From: Candidatus Zixiibacteriota bacterium
Lineage (GTDB): Bacteria > Zixibacteria > MSB-5A5 > GN15 > JACZUZ01
Direction: 5' to 3'
Assembly (NCBI GenBank): GCA_024280775.1
Contig: JAJRPM010000008.1
Location: 113,108 to 177,107, forward strand
Length of the DNA stretch: 64,000 bases
Part shown: positions 37,338-46,376 of the stretch, piece by piece
Numbering within the stretch: position 1 is the stretch's first letter
How the letters are laid out: each line of letters begins with the position of its first letter
Program-made: the position numbers and the translations under genes
The notes under the pieces: generated by a model
Databases searched by the model: none
The model's input: only the letters and a program-made list of their open reading frames with translations
What the model was told of the DNA's origin: nothing

Positions 37338-39359
37338 ATGTCGCGAAACGATAAGAAAATCAACAAACGGCTTAACGATAAACACGCGGATAGCCGTCGT
37401 CAGCATATTGATTCATCAGGCCGAAATCAAATGGAAAGCTCCCTGAAGGATTCCGACAGCGGATTCTGGTCACTTCTCCAAAACACACCTATTGTGGCGA
37501 TAGAGTGGAATCTCGAATTCAAAGTCACACAATGGAATTTGGCCGCCGAAAGGGTATTCGGCTATGCCAAGAGTGAAGCCCTGGGCAGACACGCCGCTGA
37601 TTTAATAGTTCCTGATACATACAGAGAACATGTAAACAAAGTATGGAATGACTTGCTTGAGAATGTCGGTGGCTTCCATAGTGAAAACGACAATATCACC
37701 AGAGACGGGCGCACCATTGTTTGCGACTGGAACAACACAACCGTTGTGGGCAAGTCTGGAGAAGTTGTCGGAATAATCTCACTTGTACAGGATATAACCG
37801 AACGAAAGAAAACTGAAGAAGCCCTCAAAGAGAGTGAGACGAAATACCGGACACTCTTTGAAAAATCCGCCGATGCAATTCTCATGATAGAAGGCGATCG
37901 GTTTGTCGATTGTAACGCCGCAACTGTCAAGATGCTGGGTTACAAGAACAAGAAGGAATTACTAGAGACTCACCCATCCGAGTTATCTCCGGAAACACAA
38001 CCCGACGGTAAATGCTCATTCGAAAAGGCCAACGAGATGATGGAAACTGCACTTCGTAAGGGAAGCCACCGTTTCGAATGGGAACATGTGCGCCACAATG
38101 GAGACATCTTTCCCGTAGAAGTTCTCCTGACATCCATCCCTTCCGGGGGTAAGAATTTTCTTCATGTCGTATGGAGAGACATTACTGAGCGAAAACGCCT
38201 TGAGGAGTTGGAGTCACGAGCCGCTCGACTTGATACCGCTGGGACCATTGCCGGACAAGTAGCGCATGACTTCAACAACCTGCTGGGACCATTGATTGCA
38301 TACCCTGATTTTATCCGTGAGAGACTTCCCGAAGATCATCCTGCCCTGAAGTACCTTGCCAATATTGAAGAGTCCGCAAAGAAGATTGCCGAGATCAATC
38401 AACAGCTACTGAGCCTGGGCAGAAGAGGACATTACAATCAGGAAGTGTTCAATCTGAACGATGTTGTACTTCAGGCGATAAAGGAAATCACTTCGCTGAC
38501 TGACAACATTGAATGCGAGACGAATCTCACCCCGGACTTGATGAACATACTCGGTGGCAGCTCACAGATTCATCGTGTGGTTACCAACCTGCTTTACAAT
38601 GCCGTCGACGCTCTGCAGGGCAATGGGACTCTTACTGTTAGAACAGAAAACTATTATGCCGATGAAGTTTCCGGCATCTATGGTCGTGTTCCCAGAGGGG
38701 AATATGTAAAACTAACCATATCTGATACAGGCTGTGGTATTCCCGCTGAAATAGTTCAGAAGATTCTTGACCCCTTTTTCACTACCAAAACTAGCGATAA
38801 GATCCGCGGCTCTGGATTGGGGCTAAGTGTGGTTGATGCGGTTGTCAAAGACCACGGTGGGTTCCTGGACTTAGCTACCAAGATAGGCGAGGGTTCTTCC
38901 TTCTACATCTATTTCCCTGTTACTCGAGAGTCTGCTGGTGGCGAAAGCCCCGATGGTATTGTTGGTGGCAGTGAATCGATATTGGTTGTAGATGACGACG
39001 ACGTGCAGCGCGATGTTTCCTGTAGTCTTCTGAAAAGACTGGGGTATAAGGTCAGCTCCGTCGAGAGCGGGGAAAAGGCCGTTGAGTTCCTGAAAGAAAC
39101 CCCCCATGACCTTTTGGTTTTGGATATGGTAATGCCTCCCGGTATTGACGGAACTGAGACCTACAGACAAGTTCTCAAAACGTACCCTCACCAAAAAGCA
39201 ATTCTAGCCTCAGGGTTTTCAGAGAGCAACAGAGTTCGTCAGGCTCAGGAACTAGGCGCAGGAGCCTTTGTCAAAAAACCTTTGACAAAGAGAGCGCTTG
39301 CGACTTCCGTTAGAAGAGAGCTCGATAGGCAAGTCGTTTCAGAAACTTCCCAAGCTTGA
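37338..39359 (+). CDS. PAS-PAS hybrid histidine kinase with receiver domain
   Basis: A 673-residue soluble sensor kinase. Two PAS domains (about 42-155 and 165-283) are each closed by a DITERK motif. The dimerisation domain has H310 in GQVAHDFNNLLGPL, the ATPase domain has N-box NLLYNAVDAL, G1 DTGCGIP and GSGLGLSVV, and a C-terminal receiver (548-665) has the acidic pocket in VVDDDD and phospho-acceptor D596 (LLVLDMVMPPGIDG) plus K647. No transmembrane segment is present, so the signal is cytosolic. CAGGATGG sits 5 bases before the ATG. No output regulator is adjacent, so the phosphorelay partner lies elsewhere. Confidence 0.92.
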   Translation: MSRNDKKINKRLNDKHADSRRQHIDSSGRNQMESSLKDSDSGFWSLLQNTPIVAIEWNLEFKVTQWNLAAERVFGYAKSEALGRHAADLIVPDTYREHVNKVWNDLLENVGGFHSENDNITRDGRTIVCDWNNTTVVGKSGEVVGIISLVQDITERKKTEEALKESETKYRTLFEKSADAILMIEGDRFVDCNAATVKMLGYKNKKELLETHPSELSPETQPDGKCSFEKANEMMETALRKGSHRFEWEHVRHNGDIFPVEVLLTSIPSGGKNFLHVVWRDITERKRLEELESRAARLDTAGTIAGQVAHDFNNLLGPLIAYPDFIRERLPEDHPALKYLANIEESAKKIAEINQQLLSLGRRGHYNQEVFNLNDVVLQAIKEITSLTDNIECETNLTPDLMNILGGSSQIHRVVTNLLYNAVDALQGNGTLTVRTENYYADEVSGIYGRVPRGEYVKLTISDTGCGIPAEIVQKILDPFFTTKTSDKIRGSGLGLSVVDAVVKDHGGFLDLATKIGEGSSFYIYFPVTRESAGGESPDGIVGGSESILVVDDDDVQRDVSCSLLKRLGYKVSSVESGEKAVEFLKETPHDLLVLDMVMPPGIDGTETYRQVLKTYPHQKAILASGFSESNRVRQAQELGAGAFVKKPLTKRALATSVRRELDRQVVSETSQA

Positions 39360-39689
39360 GCCGTCAATTAAACCCGCTCGTAATAAGAGCTCCCGGCGAA
39401 CATTTTTACGACGCCTTTCTATAAGTCCCTCTGTCTTGTGCGGCTCCACTGGGCCCCCCCAAATCCCACTAGTGCAAAAAGCACGACTTTCATGTCTCTC
39501 GCTTAACTGTACGATCTCACTATCTTCTTCAGTGGCGAGAGTTATTCTGTTTTTCGTGCAAATCAGATCGGAATGCTGATGGAGTTCAGGATTTATCGGG
39601 TTCAAGGGTATTTGACTTGGTCTCAGTGTACAGTATATTGTAATCGACGCTAAACTGTATGTGAATTCCTCATAACCAAAGGACCATTC
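39360..39689 (+). promoter_or_regulatory. Intergenic region with sigma-70 promoter of the LRR lipoprotein gene
   Basis: No gene is supported. At 39612-39617 TTGACT, a 16-base spacer and TATATT at 39634-39639 form a strong promoter; transcription would begin near 39646, about 44 bases before the GTG start. The first 250 bases hold nothing recognisable. Confidence 0.65.
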
Positions 39690-41171
39690 GTGAAGAAAAT
39701 CAAACATGGACTATTTTTGTTTATGGTCGTTGCTTTGTTCAACTTGACTTCCTGTTCCAGCAACAACAATCCAACAGAAACGCAACCACTTGACTTAACT
39801 ACTCTCGACACTCAAGAGAAGATCGACGCCTTCGGCGCCCAAGGTGACACCACTATTACAGGGCGTTTGGTAATCGGGGTAGAGAACCAGCCAAACAGCG
39901 CCATAACGAACCTGGATGCTCTTAGTGGCATTACTTCGGTAAAAGGGCTGACAATCTACTTCAACAACGAACTAAATGACATAAGCGGGTTGGCGAACTT
40001 AGCGACCATTGGGTCCGATGGATTGGTAATTGAGGAAAACCCCAAATTGGCGAGTCTAAGCGGACTGCTCGGGTTACAATCAGTCGGTGGAAGCGCCATT
40101 ATCAGCATGAATGGCATTATGGCTAATCTGAATGGACTGAATAATCTGGCGACTATCGGTGGCGACTTGACCATCAATGAGAACCCAAGCCTCACAAGCT
40201 TAAGCGGCCTGATAGGATTGCAGTCAGTTGGCGGCAGCGCCATTATCAGCATGAACGGCATTATGGCTAATCTGAATGGACTGAATAATCTGGCAACTGT
40301 AGGTGGTGATTTGACCATCAATGAGAACCTAAGCCTCACAAGCTTAGGCGGCCTGATAGGATTGCAGTCAGTTGGTGGCAGTACCATCATCATCATGAAT
40401 GGCATTATGGCTAACCTGAATGGACTGAATAATCTGGCGACTATAGGCGGCGATTTGACCATCCAAGAGAATCCAAGTCTCACAAGCTTAGGCGGCCTGA
40501 TAGGATTGCAGTCAGTTGGTGGCAGTACCATCATCATCATGAACGGCATTATGGCCGATCTGGATGGACTGAATAACCTCGCCGCTATAGGTGGCGATTT
40601 GACTATCCAAGAGAATACAAGCCTCGCAAGCCTAGCAGGCCTAATCGGATTGCAGTCGGTTGGTGGCAATACAATCATCATCATGAATGGTGTCATGGCT
40701 AATCTGAATGGATTGAATAACTTGGCGACTGTTGGCGGTAACTTGTCCATCGAGGAGAACCCGAAGCTGACAAGCCTCGCTGGGCTGATTGGACTACAGT
40801 CTGTTGGTGGCGCTACAATCATCGGTATGAATGGAATCCTCGAGAGATTGAATGGTTTGGATAACTTGACCAGCATTGGCGGAGACTTGGCAATTCGTGA
40901 TAATCCCCGACTCCTAAGAGTTGATGGTCTTTCCGGGTTGGTGACTCTAGGTGGTACTGTACTTGTCCAAAACAATACATTAATAACCGCTATCCCTGGC
41001 CTCTCGAATTTATCGAGTGTCAATGGTGGATTGTTTTTCTTGCAAAACCCCAATCTCACCAATTTTTGCGCGCTAAAGCCTCTCCTGCTAGCAGGATATC
41101 AAGGATCAATTGTAGCCGTGGGTAATGCTTCAAACCCGACTGTGAATGATATTAAGAACTGTGTTTTATGA
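39690..41171 (+). CDS. Receptor-L/LRR-like repeat lipoprotein
   Basis: A 493-residue surface lipoprotein. The GTG start has AAAGGA 6 bases upstream; the signal ends in LTSC (Cys22). The body is a solenoid of 24-residue leucine-rich units (LNGLNNLATIGGDLTI and LSGLIGLQSVGGSAIIS types), similar to receptor L-domain repeats. Two units form a 48-residue block repeated at exact 144-bp steps (40131, 40275, 40419, 40563, 40707) with little DNA divergence, indicating recent tandem duplication. The likely role is binding or adhesion at the cell surface. The C-terminus (NFCALKPLLLAG ... VNDIKNC) caps the solenoid with two Cys. Confidence 0.8.
   Translation: MKKIKHGLFLFMVVALFNLTSCSSNNNPTETQPLDLTTLDTQEKIDAFGAQGDTTITGRLVIGVENQPNSAITNLDALSGITSVKGLTIYFNNELNDISGLANLATIGSDGLVIEENPKLASLSGLLGLQSVGGSAIISMNGIMANLNGLNNLATIGGDLTINENPSLTSLSGLIGLQSVGGSAIISMNGIMANLNGLNNLATVGGDLTINENLSLTSLGGLIGLQSVGGSTIIIMNGIMANLNGLNNLATIGGDLTIQENPSLTSLGGLIGLQSVGGSTIIIMNGIMADLDGLNNLAAIGGDLTIQENTSLASLAGLIGLQSVGGNTIIIMNGVMANLNGLNNLATVGGNLSIEENPKLTSLAGLIGLQSVGGATIIGMNGILERLNGLDNLTSIGGDLAIRDNPRLLRVDGLSGLVTLGGTVLVQNNTLITAIPGLSNLSSVNGGLFFLQNPNLTNFCALKPLLLAGYQGSIVAVGNASNPTVNDIKNCVL
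40060..40830 (+). repeat. Tandem 144-bp coding repeats
   Basis: Five equivalent positions of the block containing AATGGACTGAATAA recur at exactly 144-bp intervals (40131 to 40707), inside the LRR-like lipoprotein gene. Copies 2-4 are the closest to each other. Confidence 0.85.
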
Positions 41172-41274
41172 TGAGTGATCTATTTGAGAAACATCGGGCG
41201 ATTCTAACTCTTTAGTTTGTTTTGCGCTTCAATAGTGTAAGCCTCGAAGTATCCCATCTACCACAACAACAACG

Positions 41275-41307
41275 AAGCCCCAGTGACTATCTATCGCTGG
41301 GGCTTTG
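41275..41307 (+). terminator. Rho-independent terminator after the LRR gene
   Basis: Stem AGCCCCAG / CTGGGGCT with a 12-13 base loop, followed by TTTG. Confidence 0.65.
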
Positions 41308-41450
41308 TTGATAAAGCTCCCTTACGTTTACTACTATCTAACTTCTTTGGCTGAAGCGGCGAAATCTATGCTTCTGTTGGCTACCGCGGAAGTGACTGCC
41401 TTGTAATGTGATAGTCGAGACTTTGCTGTCGCATGATTTTTTGCTTTACT

Positions 41451-41469
41451 TATATCCGTTACGGATATA
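41451..41469. promoter_or_regulatory. 19-bp perfect palindrome, probable PadR operator
   Basis: TATATCCGT-t-ACGGATATA, 10 bases before the PadR start codon, overlapping a TTATAT that could serve as -10. Position and symmetry suit autoregulation by the PadR dimer. Confidence 0.7.
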
Positions 41470-41479
41470 GCTTGAAGGT

Positions 41480-41842
41480 ATGTCGAAGAGCAAAAACAAC
41501 AAGCCGCTTACGCCGGCAGTGCTTCATATTCTCCTCGCGCTCTCTACGCAGGAGCGTCACGGCTACGGAATCATGAAGCAGGTCGAGTCGGATTCGCAAG
41601 GAAAAGTGAACATGGGGCCGGGAACTCTCTATGGATCTCTTGGTCGAATGATTGAGGCCGGACTGATTCGGGAGAGTGACAAGAGAATAGACACTGAGAT
41701 GGACGACGAGCGGCGAATCTACTACAAAATCACTGGTCTTGGACAAAAAACGCTCACGGCGGAATTGGATCGGTATCGTGATGTTGTGACGGTTGCCAAA
41801 CAAAAACAACTTTCGCCAAAAACAATCGCCTATGGCAAGTAA
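41480..41842 (+). CDS. PadR-family transcriptional regulator
   Basis: A 120-residue PadR repressor. The winged helix includes LTPAVLHILLALSTQERHGYGIMKQV, GPGTLYGSLGRMIEAGLI and the wing DDERRIYYKITGLG. The C-terminal dimerisation helix is short, as in the small PadR subfamily. It should bind the 19-bp palindrome just upstream and control itself and the overlapping membrane-protein gene. The effector is unknown. Confidence 0.9.
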   Translation: MSKSKNNKPLTPAVLHILLALSTQERHGYGIMKQVESDSQGKVNMGPGTLYGSLGRMIEAGLIRESDKRIDTEMDDERRIYYKITGLGQKTLTAELDRYRDVVTVAKQKQLSPKTIAYGK

Positions 41843-42614
41843 GAATTCAATACTACGGTATAGAAACTGGTATGCGAAACTGCTTCGTTTCTATCCGAAG
41901 AAATACCGCGAACGTTTCGGCGCGGGAATGGAACAGACTTTCAACGATCTCTGCCGAGAACGTAAAAAAGCTGGAGAAGGATTGCTCATTTTCACATTTT
42001 GGATGTTCGTCGAGACGGCAACAGCAATTATGGTAGAGAGGATGGCAGTGTTCATGATACCTTACAAAAAAATCGTCCGCATTGTGTTTGTGACAGCAGC
42101 CTTATTGATGATTCCGCTAGTGGCGATGCAATTCACCGATGAAGTGGCCTGGGACCTATTTGATTTCATTGTCATGGGCGCTCTCTTGTGCGGCGTTGGT
42201 CTGGCGTATGAGCTAGTGGCGAAAAAGTCCGAGACAGCTGCGTATCGTGGCGCTTTTGCTATTGGACTTGCAGGGGCGTTCCTCCTCATCTGGGTGAATG
42301 GCGCTGTTGGAATCATCGGGAATGAAGGACAATCCGCCAACTTGATGTATGGAGCAGTACTCGCCGTCGGACTAATCGGTTCCCTTATGGCTCGATTCAA
42401 ACCTCGCGGAATGGCGCTTACATTATTCGCAGCGGCGCTCACTCAAATGTTAGTCCCCGTAATTGCCCTAATTGTCTGGCCTCCTCCTGCTACATCCTGG
42501 GCGCCGGGTGTGTTTGGTGTATTCGTGCTCAGTACATTCTTCGCCATGCTGTTTGTCGCATCGGCGTTGCTGTTTCGATGCGCTAGCGCCTCAACTAGAA
42601 TTAAGTTGCAATAA
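41832..42614 (+). CDS. PadR-linked six-helix membrane protein
   Basis: A 260-residue membrane protein with a cytoplasmic N-terminus (YRNWYAKLLRFYPKKYRERFGAGMEQTFNDLC), a motif common in proteins encoded next to PadR regulators in several phyla. Six or so hydrophobic helices follow from residue 50. The start at 41832 overlaps padR by 11 bases, giving translational coupling. Function is unknown; some relatives carry this N-terminus ahead of an ABC permease, but no permease domain is present here. Confidence 0.7.
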   Translation: MASKNSILRYRNWYAKLLRFYPKKYRERFGAGMEQTFNDLCRERKKAGEGLLIFTFWMFVETATAIMVERMAVFMIPYKKIVRIVFVTAALLMIPLVAMQFTDEVAWDLFDFIVMGALLCGVGLAYELVAKKSETAAYRGAFAIGLAGAFLLIWVNGAVGIIGNEGQSANLMYGAVLAVGLIGSLMARFKPRGMALTLFAAALTQMLVPVIALIVWPPPATSWAPGVFGVFVLSTFFAMLFVASALLFRCASASTRIKLQ

Positions 42615-42631
42615 ACAAACTGAGTTAATCA

Positions 42632-42668
42632 AAAAAGCCCCAGTGACACTTAGTCACAGGAGCTTTCT
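42632..42668. terminator. Bidirectional hairpin between the membrane-protein gene and tRNA-Asn
   Basis: Stem AGCCCCAGTGAC / GTCACAGGAGCT (two mismatches, ACTTA loop) with A6 on one side and a TTTCTT run on the other. Confidence 0.65.
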
Positions 42669-42671
42669 TAT

Positions 42672-42747
42672 TGGCTCCTCGGGTAGGACTCGAACCTACG
42701 ACAAGCTGGTTAACAGCCAGCTGCTCTACCAACTGAGCTACCGAGGA
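42672..42747 (-). tRNA. tRNA-Asn (GTT)
   Basis: A complete 76-base cloverleaf on the minus strand. Acceptor stem TCCTCGG / CCGAGGA, D-arm TAGCTCAGTTGGTAGAGCA, anticodon GTT in CTGTTAA (42712-42714), T-arm GTAGGTTCGAGTCCTAC, discriminator G and an encoded CCA at 42672-42674. Confidence 0.98.
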
Positions 42748-42976
42748 ATATGCTTTGTCCAGCATTTAGCAATGCTGAAATATCTTTGCTCAATATCTGG
42801 CGATATCGAGGATTTTATCAAGTCGCGAACCCGCGACTGAAGCGCCGATTCGGTTCGGGAAATTCGTAAATAAATCCCCCAAAGTAAAGAGTTAGCGGGT
42901 AAAAAAACTGCCCATCTCATCTAACTCTCTAATCGTCAACAGAGACCAGAAAATTAGCTCTGAGGTTCAGGGCTAC

Positions 42977-43618
42977 TTAGCCCTTGGCGTTCGCTAAGCG
43001 TTTTGCCACAGCGTCCCAATTCACAACATTCCACCAGGCCTTGATATACTCCGGGCGACGATTCTGATATTTCAGATAATACGCATGCTCCCAGACGTCA
43101 ATTCCCAGAATAGGTGTAGCGCCCCATTGGGCAACCTTATGCTGATTCTCGGCCTGGCAAATTACCAAACGGTCATCTGTCGGACGATAATGCAAAAGCC
43201 CCCAACCGCTACCCTCAACCGCCGCCGAAGCCGCAGAGAACTGCTTCTGAAAAGCCTCAAAACTACCAAAATCCTCGTTGATTTTGTCCGCTAGAGCGCC
43301 TGTCGGCTCACCGCCGCCACCGGAGCCATTCGGGGCCATAGTCGCCCAGAACATCGAATGCAAATAATGTCCGCCATAGTGGAAAGCCAACTGGCGCGAC
43401 CAATGTTGAATCAGTCCGAAATCCCCGGCTTCCCGAGCTTTGGCCAGCGCCGCCTCAGCGCCGTTTACTCCGTTTACATAGCCCTGATGATGTTTGCTGT
43501 GATGAAGCTCCATTGTTTCTTTATCGAGAAACGGCTCAAGAGCGTCATAGGCATATGGCAATTCCGGTAGTGTGTGTTTGGTGAGGACTCCGGCGCCCTC
43601 TGCTGTTGCTGTTGTCAT
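42977..43618 (-). CDS. sodB: Superoxide dismutase (Fe/Mn type)
   Basis: A 213-residue SOD converting superoxide to O2 and H2O2. Metal ligands H39, H87, D174 and H178 (DVWEHAYY) are in place, along with the gateway Tyr (HHQGYVNG). It has no signal peptide, so it is cytoplasmic. Whether iron or manganese is used cannot be decided by reading. The N-terminus is about 12 residues longer than usual. GGAGGAAT precedes the ATG; a promoter is proposed at 43779-43808. The gene symbol reflects the family only. Confidence 0.93.
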   Translation of the reverse strand: MTTATAEGAGVLTKHTLPELPYAYDALEPFLDKETMELHHSKHHQGYVNGVNGAEAALAKAREAGDFGLIQHWSRQLAFHYGGHYLHSMFWATMAPNGSGGGGEPTGALADKINEDFGSFEAFQKQFSAASAAVEGSGWGLLHYRPTDDRLVICQAENQHKVAQWGATPILGIDVWEHAYYLKYQNRRPEYIKAWWNVVNWDAVAKRLANAKG

Positions 43619-43778
43619 TTTGAATTCCTCCGTGGGTAGGTTTTGTTACTTTGGCAGGCGCCGCATTGGCAATTGTTGGCCTATGTGGCGTCAGAAAAAA
43701 CGTTCTCAAAGTCGACGAGCGCATAACCCTATGTCTATCAACCGATAAGCGCAGGAAGGCCCTTCGTTCGTCTCTCCT

Positions 43779-43808
43779 AAAATAGGAACTATTCTTGGCA
43801 GTTGTCAA
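43779..43808 (-). promoter_or_regulatory. Likely promoter of the superoxide dismutase gene
   Basis: Minus-strand TTGACA (43803-43808), 18-base spacer, TATTTT (43779-43784). The leader would be about 155 bases. Confidence 0.5.
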
Positions 43809-43891
43809 GGCGCTCAACACAATAAAATAGAGCGACTTAATCCACGAAGTGTTGATTCGGGTAATCACAGTTTCCAGGGAAATCTGAGCCG

Positions 43892-43919
43892 TTGACAAGC
43901 GCGCGCTTGGAGCTATATT
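43892..43919 (+). promoter_or_regulatory. Sigma-70 promoter of the exported barrel-like protein gene
   Basis: TTGACA (43892-43897), 16-base spacer, TATATT (43914-43919), the same layout as the ffh promoter. The predicted start of transcription (about 43926) nearly coincides with the first ATG at 43929, so a downstream ATG is the likelier start. Confidence 0.7.
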
Positions 43920-43961
43920 CCTCGCCGCATGAGTATGTTCTCAGGAAATGGATTTCAAAAA

Positions 43962-44777
43962 ATGAACGCGCCAAGGAAAATGAGGCGAATATGCGGAGCG
44001 CTGATTGTGTTTACCCTGACGCTTATCACCTCCGAACTGACAATAGGCGCCACACACTCGCCTGATGGGGCTATAGGTAAGCCCGGGCTACAGGTTTGGG
44101 GATACCGGACAGATATCACACTTGATGGCACAGACGCCAGAGGTGAGGACGGCGCAGAGTTTAGTAGTGGCAAGGCCAGGATTCTCTTTCCTCTCTCAAG
44201 AAAAGTGTCCTTTTTCGCCTCATATCAAGCTGAGAACAAACTTAATATCCTTCACCAGGCGCGTATTGGATTGAGACTAAGAGTCTTCCAACCGGAAGAC
44301 ATTGATGGGGCCTTAGGAGATATCAACCCGGACGGTTCGATAGGCAGGCCATTCTTTGCCCTCTCCGGCGGGTTCCGAATCTACGAAACTGAGCCTGATA
44401 CGCGCTTTGGAATCGCGGCGCTTGAACTAGTGTATCCCTGGAAAAAACACCTGACAATTAGCGCGGGCGCAGAGATAAACACAGACACTTCAATCACAAT
44501 TGTCGACCAGTTTTTCGGCTCATTGCATATCTATACTGCCAGCTATTTGACTAATGAGCCATACGCGAACCCGGATGGCCCGGTAGGATTTCTAAATTTC
44601 CGCCTCTCAGGCGGTGGTTCCAGCGAGGGTTTCTTCGGTCAATTGGATATTCTCTTTCCGCTCAACGACCAAGTAACAATCGGCGGTTTTGTTCGCGGAG
44701 AACGAGTAGCTTTTCCCTATGAGCGAAATGGATCGCTTGGAGTTCGCTTCCAGGCCTACCCCGGCGTAGTTCGTTAA
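43962..44777 (+). CDS. Exported beta-rich (barrel-like) hypothetical protein
   Basis: A 271-residue protein with a signal peptide (RRICGALIVFTLTLITSEL, cleavage near TIGA). The remainder alternates polar and hydrophobic residues with aromatic strand ends (KVSFFASYQAENK, GLRLRVFQPED, LHIYTASYL, GFFGQLDILFPL), fitting an outer-membrane barrel of 8-12 strands; a PDG motif recurs (SPDGAIG, NPDGSIG, NPDGPVG). The start is uncertain: the ATG at 43929 would be almost leaderless, and 43980 is a second option with AAGGA only 2 bases away. No family recognised. Confidence 0.55.
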   Translation: MNAPRKMRRICGALIVFTLTLITSELTIGATHSPDGAIGKPGLQVWGYRTDITLDGTDARGEDGAEFSSGKARILFPLSRKVSFFASYQAENKLNILHQARIGLRLRVFQPEDIDGALGDINPDGSIGRPFFALSGGFRIYETEPDTRFGIAALELVYPWKKHLTISAGAEINTDTSITIVDQFFGSLHIYTASYLTNEPYANPDGPVGFLNFRLSGGGSSEGFFGQLDILFPLNDQVTIGGFVRGERVAFPYERNGSLGVRFQAYPGVVR

Positions 44778-45050
44778 CTCTTCGCCAAAGAATATCCTTT
44801 TCAACAAAGAATTTCGAACAACACCTCCCTATCTGAGTACAACAGGATAGAGTGAGACGGGAATACGTTTCTGGAGTGATTCAAGGTGGAGACTTCGCTA
44901 TGACTCTTTTCGTTGACTCTTCTCGTCCAACGACCGATGTGGTGTAGAAGTGTGTTATGACAGCATCTTAATGCGTCAATTTGTGTAAGTACATTGACGA
45001 AAGAGTCATGACACAACAAGAAAAAACCTCAAAAAATGAGGAAAGAAACA

Positions 45051-46130
45051 ATGTTCAAGTTAATGGTTTCACTGTCAAAAATTAAGAAACTCGGAGTTCT
45101 GGCGCTGACACTTGCGGCCGTCTCTCTTGGGGCTTTCGCGCCTTCACTAGCGGTCGCCGATGGTATAGGCTCACGATTTTTCGAGACAGGAGCTAGAGAC
45201 AAAACCGATGGCGCCTGGCTTGGCGTGCAAGTTCAAACTGTCACAGATGATTTAGCCTCACGCTTTAATCTTCAGGTAAAAGAAGGTGTTTATGTAAGCA
45301 CGACAGTGGATGCGTCCCCGGCCGAAGAAGCCGGAGTGCGCCCGGGCGATGTCATCATCGAATACAATTACCGCAAAGTCACTTCCTCACGAGAACTAGC
45401 GGAGTTTGTATCCGAAAACGAGTCCGGTGATGAAGTGATCTTGTTCGTCGATAGGGATGGGAGCAAGAAGCGCCTGATAGCCCATCTGAAAGACAGGCCA
45501 ACAGAGAAAACGGCGCGCATACAATCGTTAACACCTCCTGATGACCGAGCCTCTTTCGGGTCTGATTATCGTGTCAATACTGTGCCCTATATTGGTGTTG
45601 CTCTGCAAACAATCACAGGTCAATTGGCGGACTATTTTGCGGTACCCGGCGGCGCTGGAGCCTTGATTACAGAAACTCTTGAAGGCTCACCTGCCGCAGA
45701 GGCCGGATTGAAAGCCGGTGACGTAGTGATTGCCGCTGACGGCGCAGAGATTGATATGACCGAAGATTTGCAACGTGTAGTGCGTGAGCGTGAATCAGGC
45801 GACAAGATTGAAATAACCGTAATTCGCAACAAGACCAAAACCGTTTTGTCGGTGATTGTTGCTGAGCGTGAATTATCCCAAAGGGGATTTGGCGCACCCG
45901 GGCTCTTTGGGTACAATGAACCCTCCGCCGATGGGATGCATCCATTCGGTATGCCGATGCGTGGGTTTGCCTCCAAGCGCGGAAAACGCACATTGGAACC
46001 CCTGAATCTTCCAGATGTTGTCTACTCTCGCACTCAAAAGAAAAGCCAACGTATTGATACACTTGAAAAACAGATCCAAGAACTAAAAGAGCAAATCGAA
46101 TCGATGCAAAAGCGAGATGACAACAAGTAA
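45051..46130 (+). CDS. Exported protein with two PDZ domains and no protease domain
   Basis: A 359-residue periplasmic protein. A signal peptide (about 1-37, ending SLAVA) is followed by PDZ1 (about 48-140: AWLGVQVQTV, SPAEEAGVRPGDVIIEYN) and PDZ2 (about 172-265: YIGVALQTI, SPAAEAGLKAGDVVIAADG). A C-terminal coiled coil (LEKQIQELKEQIESM) ends it. The layout resembles the PDZ half of DegP/HtrA without the trypsin domain, so it may be an adaptor for envelope proteolysis or chaperoning. The start at 45051 has GAGGA 8 bases upstream; an earlier in-frame ATG at 45036 does not. Confidence 0.82.
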   Translation: MFKLMVSLSKIKKLGVLALTLAAVSLGAFAPSLAVADGIGSRFFETGARDKTDGAWLGVQVQTVTDDLASRFNLQVKEGVYVSTTVDASPAEEAGVRPGDVIIEYNYRKVTSSRELAEFVSENESGDEVILFVDRDGSKKRLIAHLKDRPTEKTARIQSLTPPDDRASFGSDYRVNTVPYIGVALQTITGQLADYFAVPGGAGALITETLEGSPAAEAGLKAGDVVIAADGAEIDMTEDLQRVVRERESGDKIEITVIRNKTKTVLSVIVAERELSQRGFGAPGLFGYNEPSADGMHPFGMPMRGFASKRGKRTLEPLNLPDVVYSRTQKKSQRIDTLEKQIQELKEQIESMQKRDDNK

Positions 46131-46156
46131 CTGACAAAGATAATCTGCGCAATCTG

Positions 46157-46193
46157 GCCGCCCTGTCTTCCAACGATGGGGCGGCTTTTTTTG
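46157..46193 (+). terminator. Rho-independent terminator after the PDZ gene
   Basis: Stem GCCGCCC / GGGCGGC with a 15-base loop followed by T7. Confidence 0.85.
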
Positions 46194-46376
46194 TGTGTAA
46201 AGTCGATTCAAAATACCAAGTTGACGTTTCATACAGAAACAAGGTGTAATCATGTGAAGCGAAGTTGGTTGTCTACAACTCACTTCCAGTTATTTCGTTG
46301 TTAATCAATCGAATACCAAAAACTTCTCTTGTGATTCCACTGAGTTTTTCGTGAGCTTAAGTCGATATATAGCTCT

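Noticed and set aside
39956..41062. A 368-codon open frame on the minus strand across the LRR gene
   Set aside because: It mirrors the 144-bp repeats of the plus-strand lipoprotein gene; the product is a Pro/Met/Ile-rich repeat with no start signal, whereas the sense frame has a signal peptide, promoter and RBS.
42472..42840. Plus-strand frame whose product includes GRTRTYDKLVNSQLLYQLSYRG-like sequence
   Set aside because: This is the antisense translation of tRNA-Asn at 42672-42747, a well-known annotation artefact.
45667..46242. 191-codon minus-strand frame
   Set aside because: Opposite the PDZ gene and its terminator; product is His/Arg/Cys-rich shadow sequence.
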